A stretch of 64,000 nucleotides of DNA, taken from the NCBI RefSeq assembly GCF_000725125.1, contig NZ_JFCB01000009.1, forward strand, positions 145,744-209,743, in the 5' to 3' direction. The stretch is from Streptomyces toyocaensis (lineage in GTDB: Bacteria > Actinomycetota > Actinomycetes > Streptomycetales > Streptomycetaceae). Under the pieces are notes generated by a model. That model was not told where the DNA came from and did no database searches. It saw only the letters and a list, made by a program, of their open reading frames with translations. The translations under genes and the position numbers were made by a program. Position 1 is the first letter of the stretch. Each line of letters starts with the position of its first letter. Positions 8,464 through 17,687 of this stretch are shown here, in pieces.

Positions 8464-9024
8464 TCAGCCGTCCCTGCGGCTGCGGCGGGACACCGCGGCG
8501 CGCAGCACCCGCCGTCCCTCCGTCGCCACCTCCAGCGCCCCGCGCAGCCCCGCCGGGCCGTGGGCGGACAGGACTTCCAGCACGGTGATCTGACGGCGCA
8601 GTTCGGCGGCGAGCAGCGGCGAGAGTGCCTCCGCGGCGCCCTCCCGGCACGCGTCGGCCGGGCCGGTGTCCTCGGCGGCGCCGCCGTCCAGCAGCCGGTG
8701 GATCCGCAGCGCGGCGAGGGAGCAGGCGTCGGCCCAGTCGCGCAGCCCCGCGGCGGACGGCTCCGCGGGGGCGGTGGCGAGCATCCGGTGCGCGAGCACC
8801 ACGGCCTCGTCCGCGCCGTCCGCCGCGGCGTCCAGCGTGCCGCGCGTCTGCTCCAGCCGTTCGCTCCAGGCGCCGGGGGCGGCGTCCGCCGCGAGGCTCG
8901 CCCACAGCGGGCGCAGCACCTCGTCGTCACCGCCCAGCAGCGGCACGCACCGGTCCAAACAAGCCAACCCGCTCACGGCCAGCCCACGCTCGTCGGCCTG
9001 TGCGATCAGTTCCACCAGGCTCAT
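8464..9024 (-). CDS. Hypothetical helical protein
   Basis: 186 residues, soluble, Ala- and Leu-rich and almost wholly helical by eye, with no membrane segment or known motif. The ATG at 9024 is supported by GGGAGGCG nine bases upstream. Third codon positions are strongly G/C, as in neighbouring genes, so this is a real gene. I do not recognise the family. It is followed after 160 bases by the small gene at 7890-8303 in the same direction and may share its transcript. Confidence 0.7.
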   Translation of the reverse strand: MSLVELIAQADERGLAVSGLACLDRCVPLLGGDDEVLRPLWASLAADAAPGAWSERLEQTRGTLDAAADGADEAVVLAHRMLATAPAEPSAAGLRDWADACSLAALRIHRLLDGGAAEDTGPADACREGAAEALSPLLAAELRRQITVLEVLSAHGPAGLRGALEVATEGRRVLRAAVSRRSRRDG

Positions 9025-9132
9025 CCACGCCTCCCACTGGGGGTCGTCACAGGCCCCGGACGAGGCCCTTCGCGGGCCTCTTCCCCTACGGAGCCCGCAT
9101 TTCCCCTTACTGCGTGCGACGGGCCGGGAGTG

Positions 9133-9639
9133 TCACTGGGGCACCACGCCGAGCCGGTCGAGAAGACGGAAGAAGAGGTTTTCGGCCATCGGACCGGGGG
9201 TGGACTGCAGCACCTCGGCCACCTCCTCGGCGGACACGGTGTGCCCCGCCTCCTCGGCCCAGAAGACGGCGCGCTCGGCGGCGTCGGCGGGCTCCAGGAA
9301 GTAGTCGTCCACGGTGAGCCCCTCCTGCTGCCCGTCGAGGTAGCCGGCCATGGCGTCCCGCGCCAGGCAGGTCGTCCACGCCCCGCTCTCCGGGGACGCC
9401 GCCTCCACCACCACGCAGTCGCTGTCCATGACGTATCCGAACAGCGCGGGCGCACCGGTCTCCCGGGCCAGGTCGTTCATGTTCCCGATGTCGCCCTCGC
9501 CGCCCGGGTACTCCCACACCTGCCATCCGTCCGGCGCGGAGGTGCGCAGGGTCATGCCCCCGGCCGCACCGGCCAGCGCGTCCAGTTCGGCGAGCGGCCG
9601 CTCCCCGCGGCCCACGACGAAGTACCCCCAGTAGCCCAT
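9133..9639 (-). CDS. Hypothetical protein starting MGYWGYFVVGR
   Basis: 168 residues, acidic and soluble. The protein opens with MGYWGYFVVGRGERPL and contains WQVWEYPGG, TGAPALFGYVMDSDCVVVEA and DGQQEGLTVDDYF. This layout is typical of small Streptomyces proteins that I know only as hypotheticals. ATG 9639 is preceded by GGGGGGA. It lies 110 bases downstream of the hexosaminidase gene in the same direction. No catalytic motif is recognised and no function is proposed. Confidence 0.75.
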   Translation of the reverse strand: MGYWGYFVVGRGERPLAELDALAGAAGGMTLRTSAPDGWQVWEYPGGEGDIGNMNDLARETGAPALFGYVMDSDCVVVEAASPESGAWTTCLARDAMAGYLDGQQEGLTVDDYFLEPADAAERAVFWAEEAGHTVSAEEVAEVLQSTPGPMAENLFFRLLDRLGVVPQ

Positions 9640-9749
9640 GTGCCGGTGTTCCCCCCGTGTGTCGGTTCGGATCACCAGAACACCACCACAGTCGCACGGA
9701 GTTCGCAGGCTTATGCGGCAATCCGTCCGCGGACGGTGAGGAGCGGCGG

Positions 9750-11459
9750 TCAGCCCAGTTCGTCCGCCAGCTTCCGGAACTCCGCCCAGGACAGGCCGGG
9801 CTCGTCGGGGTCCCACAGCTTCTGCACGGTCGCCCGCAGCGGCATGCGGATGCCGGCCGCCACCTGCGCCTGGGTCTGGGACCGTGGCAGGTCGCCCCAG
9901 ACGGCGAACGACCCGCCGAGGATCTGGTCGTCGTACCGCTCGGGCACGGCGGTGGTGCCGCGCAGCACCCGCGGCGTCCACTGCTCGTAGATCCGTTCCC
10001 CCGTCGGGTAGACGAAGGTCAGGGGCTCGCCGAGCACGTAGTAGAGGAACTCGTCGTTGTAGTTGACGACCTCGCGGCCCTCTTCGAGGTACTCGGCCGG
10101 CTGCCGGGCGCCGATCTCCTTGCCGGTCCAGTAGGCGACCTGGATGTCCTTCGCGGCCCGCACCGACCCGTCCCGGAAGAAGCCGTCGTTCCAGGCGCGG
10201 GGCGTGCGGCCGTGGGCGCGGACGGTGGCGGCCCGGTCGTTGAGCCACCCGGTGGCCAGGTCCTCCACGGTCGCGCCGGAGCCGTACTTCCCCCGCGCGG
10301 CGGCGGCCAGGTCCGGGAACGACGCCTCGGGGTCGTCCACCACCAGTGCCTGGTACTCGTCGCCGCCGAGGTGCCACGGGGCGCCGGGGAAGAGCCCGGC
10401 GTACTCCTTCAGCAGATCGTCGACGATCCGGGCGGACCGGGGGTCGGAGATGTCGACCGCGCCGCGCACGGCCCCGCCGCCCACGTCGCGGAGCTGGAGG
10501 TCCGGGTGGGCGGCGAGGACCGCGCCGAGGTGCCCGGGCGAGTCGATCTCGGGCACGACGGTGATGTGCCGGCTCGCCGCGAGGCCGACGATCCTCTTGA
10601 CCTGCGCCTTGGTCAGGTGGTCCGCGGACACGATCTCCGGGTGCGAGTCGGACGCGATGCGGAAGCCCTGGTCGTCGGAGAAGTGCAGGCCGATCTCGTT
10701 GAACTTCAGGTCGCCGAGCTCGCGGATCCGGTCCTCGATCCAGTCGGCGTCGTAGTGCTTGCGCGCGATGTCCAGCATCAGTCCGCGCCGCTGTTTGGCG
10801 GGCTCGTCGCGCACCACGCCCTCGGGGGTGGCGCCGGTGCCCTTCACCGACTGCTTGAGCGTGCGGGTGCCGTAGAACACGCCCGCCTCCGCGGGGGCGG
10901 TGACGGTCACCCGTCCGCCCCGCACGGTCATCGTGTACGACTCGGGGTTCGCGCCGGCGCCGCGGTTCAGCTCCAGCCGGAGGTCCCCGTCCCGCTCGTC
11001 GTCCTTCCCGCCCGCGTACGTCAGCCCCAGCTCCCCCGCTATCAGCCGGCCCTCGTCGGCCAGCACCGGATCGGCCACGATTACCCGGTGGTCCCGCGCC
11101 GGGCGCCACCCCGGTCCGCGCTCCGGCGTGTGCGCGCGGACGGCGGGTATGGTGCGCGGCTCCTTCGACAGGGGGAAGAGGCGGCTGGGGCTCGGACGGG
11201 GACTCGCTCCGGGCGTCGTCCCGGCGGCCTCGTCCGCGCCGCCGGGGCTCTCCGCGGAGGACGCCGGCGTCGGCCCCGCGGACCCGCCGTCGCCGCCGGA
11301 GGCGGCCCACAGGCCGAGGCTCACGCCGGACGCGGCCACCAGCGCTCCCGCGGCGACGGCCGCGACCAGCACCCGTCGCTCCCTCACCGCCCCCGTCACC
11401 GAGCGCCGCCTGTGCTGCCTGTCCTGCCTGTGCCGCCTGTGCTGCCTGTGCTGACTCAC
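9750..11459 (-). CDS. Beta-N-acetylhexosaminidase, glycoside hydrolase family 20
   Basis: 569 residues if started at the GTG at 11459. A membrane or signal segment (RRVLVAAVAAGALVAASGVSLGLW, about 29-52) is followed by a Ser/Pro linker, the GH20b beta domain (about 105-215) and the GH20 catalytic barrel. Catalytic Asp367-Glu368 lie in WHLGGDEYQ; HFSDDQGFRI and VVPEIDSPGH are also typical. It removes terminal GlcNAc/GalNAc from chitin oligomers or wall glycans by substrate-assisted catalysis, outside the cell. The first 20 residues are an odd QHRRHR repeat encoded by a tandem DNA repeat. An alternative GTG start at 11399, with AGGCGG six bases upstream, would remove it and may be the true start. 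Confidence 0.92.
   Translation of the reverse strand: MSQHRQHRRHRQDRQHRRRSVTGAVRERRVLVAAVAAGALVAASGVSLGLWAASGGDGGSAGPTPASSAESPGGADEAAGTTPGASPRPSPSRLFPLSKEPRTIPAVRAHTPERGPGWRPARDHRVIVADPVLADEGRLIAGELGLTYAGGKDDERDGDLRLELNRGAGANPESYTMTVRGGRVTVTAPAEAGVFYGTRTLKQSVKGTGATPEGVVRDEPAKQRRGLMLDIARKHYDADWIEDRIRELGDLKFNEIGLHFSDDQGFRIASDSHPEIVSADHLTKAQVKRIVGLAASRHITVVPEIDSPGHLGAVLAAHPDLQLRDVGGGAVRGAVDISDPRSARIVDDLLKEYAGLFPGAPWHLGGDEYQALVVDDPEASFPDLAAAARGKYGSGATVEDLATGWLNDRAATVRAHGRTPRAWNDGFFRDGSVRAAKDIQVAYWTGKEIGARQPAEYLEEGREVVNYNDEFLYYVLGEPLTFVYPTGERIYEQWTPRVLRGTTAVPERYDDQILGGSFAVWGDLPRSQTQAQVAAGIRMPLRATVQKLWDPDEPGLSWAEFRKLADELG
11402..11455. repeat. Short imperfect tandem repeat at the 5' end of the GH20 gene
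   Basis: Roughly five imperfect 9-base units of the type TGCTGCCTG occur in a row. On the coding strand they give alternating His/Gln-Arg codons. Such a repeat could vary in copy number by slippage. Confidence 0.6.
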
Positions 11460-11572
11460 CCCGCCAACGTACGACCCATTCGGGTGAGGGGCGTCGACGA
11501 GCCGTTCTCAAACTCTGCCGTACGGGTGAATCAGGGGTACCGATCGGACACCTCCCGGACTCACTCGATAAC

Positions 11573-12235
11573 GTGACGTCACCACTCTCACAGCATCTTC
11601 CACCGACACACACGCGACGCCCACGAGGACCCACGCTGCCCGCGCACCGTCTCCCAGACCTCCCCGGCCGAGTCGCCATACCCGCGCAGTCCCGCGGCGC
11701 GCCCGGCACCACGTCCCCGCTCGCGTGGTTCAACACCGCCCCCGACCGGGACGCCGAGCGCGCCCTGCTGGCCTGTCTGCACAGCCCGCGCTGGGCCCTG
11801 CTCCTCGCCGGCCACCGCCCGTATCCCGACGTGGCGTCCCTCCTGGCGGCCTCGGACGAGGCGACCTACGACCTCTCCCCCGGAGAGGTCGCCGAGGCCC
11901 TGTCCGCCGAGGCCCTCCCCTCCCTCCCCGAGGACACCTACACGGCCGCCCACACGGCGCTGACCGCGGCCCACGCGGCGTACGAGGCCAGGTTCGGCCA
12001 CGTGTTCGTCATCTGCCTGGACGGGGTTCCCGACGACGAGGTCCTGGACCGGGTCCTGGAGGACATCCGGTCACGATTGGCGAACGATCCCGAGGACGAG
12101 CGAGCGGTCGCCGCCGACCAGCTCCGGCTCCTCGCCAGGGAGCGGCTGACCGCCACCCTGGGGGCACGGGGAACCACGCGACCGGCCACCAACGGGTCCA
12201 TACCCGGCGAAAACGACAAAACCCCACCCCCGTAG
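11573..12235 (+). CDS. OHCU-decarboxylase-like protein lacking the catalytic motif
   Basis: 220 residues. Residues from about 50 match the 2-oxo-4-hydroxy-4-carboxy-5-ureidoimidazoline decarboxylase (UraD) fold: WFNTAPDRDAERALLACLHSPRWA, RPYPDVASLLAASDEA, AAYEARFGHVFVICLDG and RSRLANDPEDERAVAADQL. In active enzymes of ureide/uric-acid breakdown the central part carries HPRIG with the catalytic His, then a SRxEQ element with the Glu. Here that part is shortened to LSAEALPSLPEDTY and both are missing. The protein is therefore probably not a working decarboxylase. The GTG at 11573 has no clear ribosome site, and the first 45 residues are low-complexity, so the start is unsure. It lies 169 bases upstream of sdhC in the same direction. 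Confidence 0.75.
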   Translation: MTSPLSQHLPPTHTRRPRGPTLPAHRLPDLPGRVAIPAQSRGAPGTTSPLAWFNTAPDRDAERALLACLHSPRWALLLAGHRPYPDVASLLAASDEATYDLSPGEVAEALSAEALPSLPEDTYTAAHTALTAAHAAYEARFGHVFVICLDGVPDDEVLDRVLEDIRSRLANDPEDERAVAADQLRLLARERLTATLGARGTTRPATNGSIPGENDKTPPP

Positions 12236-12404
12236 CCCGGCCCGCACTCCTTTGAGTGCAACTTTGATCACACCGGCAGGCCCCCCGTCAGCGCCGCAGA
12301 CACACGTCGCTACCATGCTGGGGGCCGGTGGACCGTACCCGGCCGGGCCCGACCGACAAGGAAAGCCGGCGCGGCCCCAATCCCCGCTCCCGGAGGAAAT
12401 TTCC

Positions 12405-12785
12405 GTGCCGGCTGGAACGCTGTACCGCGGCCGGGAAGGAATGTGGTCCTGGGTGGCTCACCGAGTCACCGGCGTCCTCATCTTCTTCTTCCTGTTCGTG
12501 CACGTGCTGGACACCGCTCTCGTGCGGGTGTCCCCCGAGGCCTACGACACCGTCGTGGCCACGTACAAGACGCCGATCGTCGCGCTGCTGGAGTACGGCC
12601 TCGTCGCCGCCATCCTCTTCCACGCGCTCAACGGCCTGCGTGTCATCGCCGTCGACTTCTGGGTCAAGGGCGCCCGCTACCAGAAGCAGATGCTCTGGAC
12701 CGTCGTCGCCCTGTGGCTCGTGCTGATGATCGGGGCGATCTACCCCGTGCTCGGCCACGCCGCTCGTGAACTGTTCGGGAGCTGA
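12405..12785 (+). CDS. sdhC: Succinate dehydrogenase cytochrome b556 subunit
   Basis: 126 residues, three transmembrane helices. It anchors the succinate:menaquinone oxidoreductase (complex II) in the membrane and helps to bind heme and quinone. WSWVAHRVTGVLIFFFLFVHVLD contains the SdhC-type H-x-x-G motif and a heme-ligand candidate His. HALNGLRVIAVDF is the other conserved block. GTG 12405 is chosen because GGAGGAAAT lies just upstream. The frame is open back to 12252, but those residues are not SdhC-like. It is the first gene of sdhCDAB, five bases before sdhD. Confidence 0.95.
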   Translation: MPAGTLYRGREGMWSWVAHRVTGVLIFFFLFVHVLDTALVRVSPEAYDTVVATYKTPIVALLEYGLVAAILFHALNGLRVIAVDFWVKGARYQKQMLWTVVALWLVLMIGAIYPVLGHAARELFGS

Positions 12786-12790
12786 CACCC

Positions 12791-13273
12791 ATGTCCACGA
12801 CTGACACCACCGCCTCGGGCATCGGCCCCGTCGAGGGCGACTCGCTCTACTCCGTCGACAACCCGGCGCCGGTCATCGAGCCCCCGCGCAAGCGGACGAA
12901 GAAGACCCCGAAGTCCACCCGGGGCAACTTCGAGCTGGCCGCCTGGCTGTTCATGCGCCTGTCCGGCGTCGTCCTGGTCGTCCTGGTCATCGGCCACCTG
13001 CTGATCCAGCTCGTGCTCGACGGCGGCGTCTCCAAGATCGGCTTCGCCTTCGTGGCCGGCCGCTGGGCCTCGCCGTTCTGGCAGGTCTGGGACCTGGCGA
13101 TGCTGTGGCTCGCCATGCTGCACGGCGGCAACGGCCTGCGCACGGTCATCAACGACTACGCCGAGCGGCCGAACACCCGGCTGTGGCTCAAGGGCCTGCT
13201 CTACACCGCCACGGTGTTCACCATCCTGCTGGGCACGCTGGTGATCTTCACCTTCGACCCGAACATCCGCTAG
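12791..13273 (+). CDS. sdhD: Succinate dehydrogenase hydrophobic membrane anchor subunit
   Basis: 160 residues. A 50-residue hydrophilic N-terminus is followed by three transmembrane helices ([47 protein letters not shown] and [20 protein letters not shown]). RLSGVVLV...GHLL and [13 protein letters not shown] are typical of SdhD. With SdhC it forms the membrane part of complex II, where electrons pass to menaquinone. It sits between sdhC (5-base gap) and sdhA (19-base gap) and should be translated from the same message. Confidence 0.94.
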   Translation: MSTTDTTASGIGPVEGDSLYSVDNPAPVIEPPRKRTKKTPKSTRGNFELAAWLFMRLSGVVLVVLVIGHLLIQLVLDGGVSKIGFAFVAGRWASPFWQVWDLAMLWLAMLHGGNGLRTVINDYAERPNTRLWLKGLLYTATVFTILLGTLVIFTFDPNIR

Positions 13274-13292
13274 GCACGGGGCTGCGAGAATC

Positions 13293-15047
13293 ATGAAGAT
13301 CCACAAGTACGACACCGTCATCGTCGGCGCCGGTGGCGCCGGTATGCGGGCCGCCATCGAGGCGACCAAGCGCAGCCGCACCGCCGTGCTGACCAAGCTC
13401 TACCCCACCCGCTCCCACACGGGCGCCGCGCAGGGCGGCATGGCCGCCGCGCTGGCCAACGTGGAGGAGGACAACTGGGAGTGGCACACCTTCGACACGG
13501 TCAAGGGCGGTGACTACCTGGTCGACCAGGACGCGGCCGAGATCCTGGCGAAGGAGGCCATCGACTCCGTCCTCGACCTGGAGAAGATGGGCCTGCCGTT
13601 CAACCGGACCCCGAACGGCACCATCGACCAGCGCCGCTTCGGCGGTCACAGCCGCAACCACGGCGAGGCCCCGGTCCGCCGCTCCTGCTACGCGGCCGAC
13701 CGCACCGGCCACATGATCCTCCAGACGCTGTACCAGAACTGCGTCAAGGAGGGCGTGGAGTTCTTCAACGAGTTCTACGTCCTGGACCAGCTGATCACCG
13801 AGGTCGACGGCGTCAAGAAGTCGGCCGGTGTGGTCGCCTACGAGCTGGCCACCGGCGAGATCCACGTCTTCCAGGCGAAGGCCGTGATCTACGCCTCCGG
13901 CGGCACCGGCAAGTTCTTCAAGGTGACGTCGAACGCGCACACGCTGACCGGTGACGGTCAGGCCGCCGTGTACCGGCGCGGGCTGCCGCTGGAGGACATG
14001 GAGTTCTTCCAGTTCCACCCGACCGGCATCTGGCGCATGGGCATCCTGCTGACGGAGGGCGCCCGCGGTGAGGGCGGCATCCTCCGCAACAAGGACGGCG
14101 AGCGCTTCATGGAGAAGTACGCGCCGGTCATGAAGGACCTCGCCTCGCGTGACGTCGTCTCGCGCTCCATCTACACGGAGATCCGCGAGGGCCGCGGCTG
14201 CGGTCCCGAGGGCGACCACGTCTTCCTGGACCTCACCCACCTCCCGCCGGAGCAGCTGGACGCCAAGCTGCCCGACATCACGGAGTTCGCGCGGACCTAC
14301 CTCGGCATCGAGCCCTACACGGACCCGATCCCGATCCAGCCCACCGCCCACTACGCGATGGGCGGCATCCCGACCAACGTCCAGGGGGAGGTCCTGGCGG
14401 ACAACACCACCGTGGTCCCCGGTCTGTACGCGGCCGGCGAGGTCGCGTGCGTGTCCGTGCACGGCGCCAACCGTCTGGGCACCAACTCGCTGCTCGACAT
14501 CAACGTGTTCGGCAAGCGGGCGGGCATCGCCGCGGCGGAGTACTCGCAGACCGCCGACTTCGTGGAGCTGCCGGAGAACCCGGAGTCCCTCGTCGTCGAG
14601 CAGATCGAGCGGCTGCGCTCCTCCACCGGCAACGAGCGGGTGGCCGAGCTCCGCCGCGAGCTGCAGGAGACCATGGACGCCAACGTCATGGTGTTCCGCA
14701 CCGAGCAGACGATCAAGACGGCGGTCGAGAAGATCGCCGAGCTGCGCGCGCGCTACAAGAACGTCGCCGTCCAGGACAAGGGCAAGCGGTTCAACACCGA
14801 CCTCCTCGAGGCCGTCGAGCTGGGCAACCTGCTCGACCTGGCCGAGGTCATGGCCGTCTCCGCGCTGGCCCGCAAGGAGTCCCGCGGCGGTCACTACCGC
14901 GAGGACTACCCGAACCGCGACGACGTCAACTTCATGCGCCACACCATGGCGTACCGCGAGGTCGGCGCCGACGGCACCGAGACCGTCCGTCTGGACTACA
15001 AGCCGGTCGTCCAGACCCGCTACCAGCCGATGGAGCGTAAGTACTGA
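13293..15047 (+). CDS. sdhA: Succinate dehydrogenase flavoprotein subunit
   Basis: 584 residues, full length for the family. Oxidises succinate to fumarate in the TCA cycle on the cytoplasmic face of complex II. It has the FAD dinucleotide motif [16 protein letters not shown] at the N-terminus and the covalent-FAD motif SHTGAAQGG with His42. Active-site segments include [14 protein letters not shown], and the [13 protein letters not shown] block near the C-terminal half. The start ATG is 19 bases after sdhD. The stop overlaps the start of sdhB as TGATG, so synthesis of the two catalytic subunits is coupled. Confidence 0.97.
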   Translation: MKIHKYDTVIVGAGGAGMRAAIEATKRSRTAVLTKLYPTRSHTGAAQGGMAAALANVEEDNWEWHTFDTVKGGDYLVDQDAAEILAKEAIDSVLDLEKMGLPFNRTPNGTIDQRRFGGHSRNHGEAPVRRSCYAADRTGHMILQTLYQNCVKEGVEFFNEFYVLDQLITEVDGVKKSAGVVAYELATGEIHVFQAKAVIYASGGTGKFFKVTSNAHTLTGDGQAAVYRRGLPLEDMEFFQFHPTGIWRMGILLTEGARGEGGILRNKDGERFMEKYAPVMKDLASRDVVSRSIYTEIREGRGCGPEGDHVFLDLTHLPPEQLDAKLPDITEFARTYLGIEPYTDPIPIQPTAHYAMGGIPTNVQGEVLADNTTVVPGLYAAGEVACVSVHGANRLGTNSLLDINVFGKRAGIAAAEYSQTADFVELPENPESLVVEQIERLRSSTGNERVAELRRELQETMDANVMVFRTEQTIKTAVEKIAELRARYKNVAVQDKGKRFNTDLLEAVELGNLLDLAEVMAVSALARKESRGGHYREDYPNRDDVNFMRHTMAYREVGADGTETVRLDYKPVVQTRYQPMERKY

Positions 15048-15826
15048 TGGCTACCCCTGTTCTGGACAAGGCGGACGCGGCCGGTTCCCCCGAGCCCGGT
15101 TTCGCCGACTCCCCCTACATCACCGTCACCTTCCGGATCCGCCGGTTCAACCCGGAGGTCTCGGCCGACGCGACCTGGGAAGACTTCCAGCTGGAGATCG
15201 ACCCCAAGGAGCGCGTCCTCGACGGTCTGCACAAGATCAAGTGGGAGCTGGACGGCACGCTGACCTTCCGCCGCTCCTGCGCCCACGGCATCTGCGGTTC
15301 GGACGCCATGCGGATCAACGGCAAGAACCGCCTGGCGTGCAAGACGCTGATCAAGGACATCAACCCCGAGAAGCCGATCACGATCGAGGCCATCAAGGGC
15401 CTCACGGTCCTCAAGGACCTGGTCGTGGACATGGAGCCGTTCTTCCAGGCGTACCGGGACGTGATGCCCTTCCTGATCACGAAGGACACCAACGAGCCGA
15501 CGCGCGAGCGGCTGCAGTCCGCCGAGGACCGCGAGCGCTTCGACGACACGACCAAGTGCATCCTGTGTGCCGCGTGCACGTCCTCGTGCCCGGTGTTCTG
15601 GAACGACGGCCAGTACTTCGGCCCGGCCGCCATCGTCAACGCGCACCGCTTCATCTTCGACTCGCGTGACGAGGCCGGCGAGCAGCGCCTGGAGGTCCTC
15701 AACGACCGCGACGGCGTCTGGCGCTGCCGCACGACCTTCAACTGCACGGACGCCTGCCCGCGCGGCATCGAGGTCACGAAGGCGATCGCGGAAGTGAAGC
15801 GCGCGCTGATCACGCGCCGCTACTGA
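15047..15826 (+). CDS. sdhB: Succinate dehydrogenase iron-sulfur subunit
   Basis: 259 residues. Passes electrons from SdhA to the quinone through three clusters. The [2Fe-2S] ligands lie in RSCAHGICGSDAMRINGKNR, the [4Fe-4S] ligands in CILCAACTSSCPVFW, and the [3Fe-4S]/[4Fe-4S] ligands in CRTTFNCTDACPRGIEV. The start overlaps the sdhA stop. A strong hairpin follows 24 bases after the stop, so the operon ends here. Confidence 0.97.
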   Translation: MATPVLDKADAAGSPEPGFADSPYITVTFRIRRFNPEVSADATWEDFQLEIDPKERVLDGLHKIKWELDGTLTFRRSCAHGICGSDAMRINGKNRLACKTLIKDINPEKPITIEAIKGLTVLKDLVVDMEPFFQAYRDVMPFLITKDTNEPTRERLQSAEDRERFDDTTKCILCAACTSSCPVFWNDGQYFGPAAIVNAHRFIFDSRDEAGEQRLEVLNDRDGVWRCRTTFNCTDACPRGIEVTKAIAEVKRALITRRY

Positions 15827-15849
15827 CGTCACGTCGCCGCCACGTCCGG

Positions 15850-15882
15850 GAGGGCCCCGTTTCCGCTGGGAACGGGGCCCTC
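15850..15882 (+). terminator. Terminator of the sdhCDAB operon
   Basis: A 15-bp GC-rich stem with one G-T pair and a three-base loop (15850-15864 with 15868-15882), 24 bases after the sdhB stop. Confidence 0.85.
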
Positions 15883-15983
15883 TGGCATATGCCACACGAT
15901 GGGGTGAACGCAGCCGAGACGGACGTGAGGGCGTCTCCCGCCCTACGATGATGGTCTCGACACCAGCCCCTAGGAGGCACGCG

Positions 15984-16595
15984 ATGTCCGCAGCATCCGT
16001 CGAGCGGCCCCACGACGAGCATCCGCTGATCGCGGAGGCGAACCGTCTCATGGACCGCAATCCGGGCTACCGCGTCGAGATCATCGGAGGCCAGCTCCTC
16101 GTGACCCCGCCACCGGACGGCCCGCACGCCCGTGCCCTGACCACACTGATGCTCCCCTTCATCACAGCCGGACTGCACGGCGGGGAGACCGAGGTACTCC
16201 AGGGCGTCGGCCTCTGGCTGCCCACCGACACCGAGGACTACGCCATTCCCGACCTGGTGGTCGCGGACTCCGACTTCGACGACCACCTCATCGAGAACAA
16301 CTGCTACGACCCGGTCTGCTTCCGCCTCGTCCTGGAGGTCACCTCCAGCAACTGGAAGACCGACCTGAAGGCCAAGGTCGCCGCCTACGCCGAGGCGAAG
16401 ATCCCCGTCTACGTCATCGTCGACCGCGAGCACCAGCGTCTCCACATCCTGACCGATCCGGTCGGGAACGAGTACGCCGGCCACCGCTTCCACTCCCCCG
16501 GCCAGCAGGTCACCCTCCCCGACTCCATCGGCGCCAAGGTCACCCTGGACGTGGCCGGGATCCTCCGCGCCGGGCAGCCCCGCACGGCCGGCTGA
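15984..16595 (+). CDS. Uma2 family (DUF820) PD-(D/E)XK nuclease-fold protein
   Basis: 203 residues. Start ATG 15984 with a near-consensus TAGGAGG site. The Uma2 fold is shown by RVEIIGGQLLVTPPP, the acidic strand YAIPDLVVADSDF and the core LVLEVTSSNWKTDLKAKVAAYAEAKIPVYVIVD. The PD...ExTS...K arrangement is that of restriction-endonuclease-like enzymes. Streptomycetes carry many stand-alone Uma2 genes, most of unknown substrate. No partner toxin, methylase or transposase is visible beside it. DNA cleavage is inferred from the fold only. Confidence 0.88.
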   Translation: MSAASVERPHDEHPLIAEANRLMDRNPGYRVEIIGGQLLVTPPPDGPHARALTTLMLPFITAGLHGGETEVLQGVGLWLPTDTEDYAIPDLVVADSDFDDHLIENNCYDPVCFRLVLEVTSSNWKTDLKAKVAAYAEAKIPVYVIVDREHQRLHILTDPVGNEYAGHRFHSPGQQVTLPDSIGAKVTLDVAGILRAGQPRTAG

Positions 16596-16669
16596 GTCGC
16601 GTACCGGCCCCCACGCCGAGCAGCGACGCCGGTACGTGCAGCGCGCCGTGGGGCGCCCGCCCCGGGCGT

Positions 16670-16675
16670 TAGGCT
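16670..16675 (+). promoter_or_regulatory. -10 box for a leaderless mRNA of the TetR gene
   Basis: TAGGCT ends six bases before the GTG start at 16682. Transcription from it would begin at or next to the start codon, giving an mRNA without a 5' leader. No ribosome site is present between the two. Confidence 0.55.
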
Positions 16676-16681
16676 CCCTTC

Positions 16682-17467
16682 GTGCCCGCGAAGAACGACG
16701 GCCCCGACGACGGTGCCCCCCTCAGCAAGTCCGAGCAGACCCGCGCACTGATCCTCCAGACGGCCATGCGGCTGTTCCAGGAACGCGGCTACGACAAGAC
16801 GACCATGCGGGCCATCGCCAAGGAGGCCGGGGTCTCCGTCGGCAACGCGTACTACTACTTCGAGGGCAAGGAACACCTGATCCAGGGTTTCTACGACCGG
16901 ATCGCCGCCGAGCACCAGGTGGCGACCCGGGAGATCCTCGCCCGCGAGACCGATCTGGAGACCCGCCTCGCGGGCGTGCTGAAGGCGTGGCTGGACGTCG
17001 CCGCGCCGTACCACGAGTTCGCGGTGCAGTTCTTCAAGAACGCCGCCGACCCGGACAGCCCGCTCAGCCCCTTCTCCCCCGAGTCGGAGCACGCGCGCGT
17101 GGAGGCGATCAGCGTGCACCGGGCGGTGCTCGCCGGGACGAGGACCAAGGTCCCCGAGGAACTGCGCGACATCCTGCCGGAGCTGATGTGGCTGTCGCAG
17201 ATGGGGCTGTGCCTGTACTGGATCTTCGACCGCACCGAGGGCCGCGAGCGCAGTTACCGGCTCGCCGAGCGCGGTGCCCGGCTCACCGCGCGGGGCATCG
17301 CCCTGGCCCGCTTCCGGGTGCTGCGGCCGCTCGTGCGTGAGGTGCACGAACTGTTCACGGACTTCCTGCCCGGGATGACGAAGGCGCTGCCCGACCCCGC
17401 GAGGAAGTCCGCGTCCACCCAGCGGGGGACACCCGTCGACGACGAGCGCCCCGGCACCGTCGACTGA
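16682..17467 (+). CDS. TetR family transcriptional regulator
   Basis: 261 residues. The N-terminal helix-turn-helix spans about residues 17-63: TRALILQTAMRLFQERGYDK, then TTMRAIAKEAGVSVGNAYYYFEGKEHL, a textbook TetR domain. The ligand-binding part is rich in aromatic residues. A hydrophilic tail of about 30 residues (from FLPGMTKALPDPARK) is not typical. Start GTG 16682, with a -10-like TAGGCT placed for leaderless transcription. Target genes are not visible; the nearest divergent gene is more than 80 bases away in the same direction, so autoregulation is the only obvious possibility. Confidence 0.92.
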   Translation: MPAKNDGPDDGAPLSKSEQTRALILQTAMRLFQERGYDKTTMRAIAKEAGVSVGNAYYYFEGKEHLIQGFYDRIAAEHQVATREILARETDLETRLAGVLKAWLDVAAPYHEFAVQFFKNAADPDSPLSPFSPESEHARVEAISVHRAVLAGTRTKVPEELRDILPELMWLSQMGLCLYWIFDRTEGRERSYRLAERGARLTARGIALARFRVLRPLVREVHELFTDFLPGMTKALPDPARKSASTQRGTPVDDERPGTVD

Positions 17468-17687
17468 CGGCGTGTACCGGCGCGGTGACGCACCTGGCGG
17501 CCCTGTCCGGCCGGCAGGAGCAGCAGCGGCCGTGCCGGGGTGAAGCGGTCGGTGACGTGTCCGACGAGGCCGCCCGTGAGGCCGGTGTCGCCGGCCTGCG
17601 CCGTGCCGGCCGCTGTACGCGCGTCCGTCGCGGCGACACCGTGCGCGGCGGCCGGTGCGCCCACCCCCACGCCGGTGGCAGGCGCCC

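Noticed and set aside
12252..12404. Longer N-terminus for SdhC
   Set aside because: The residues are not SdhC-like, and GTG 12405 has a near-consensus ribosome site and correct family length.
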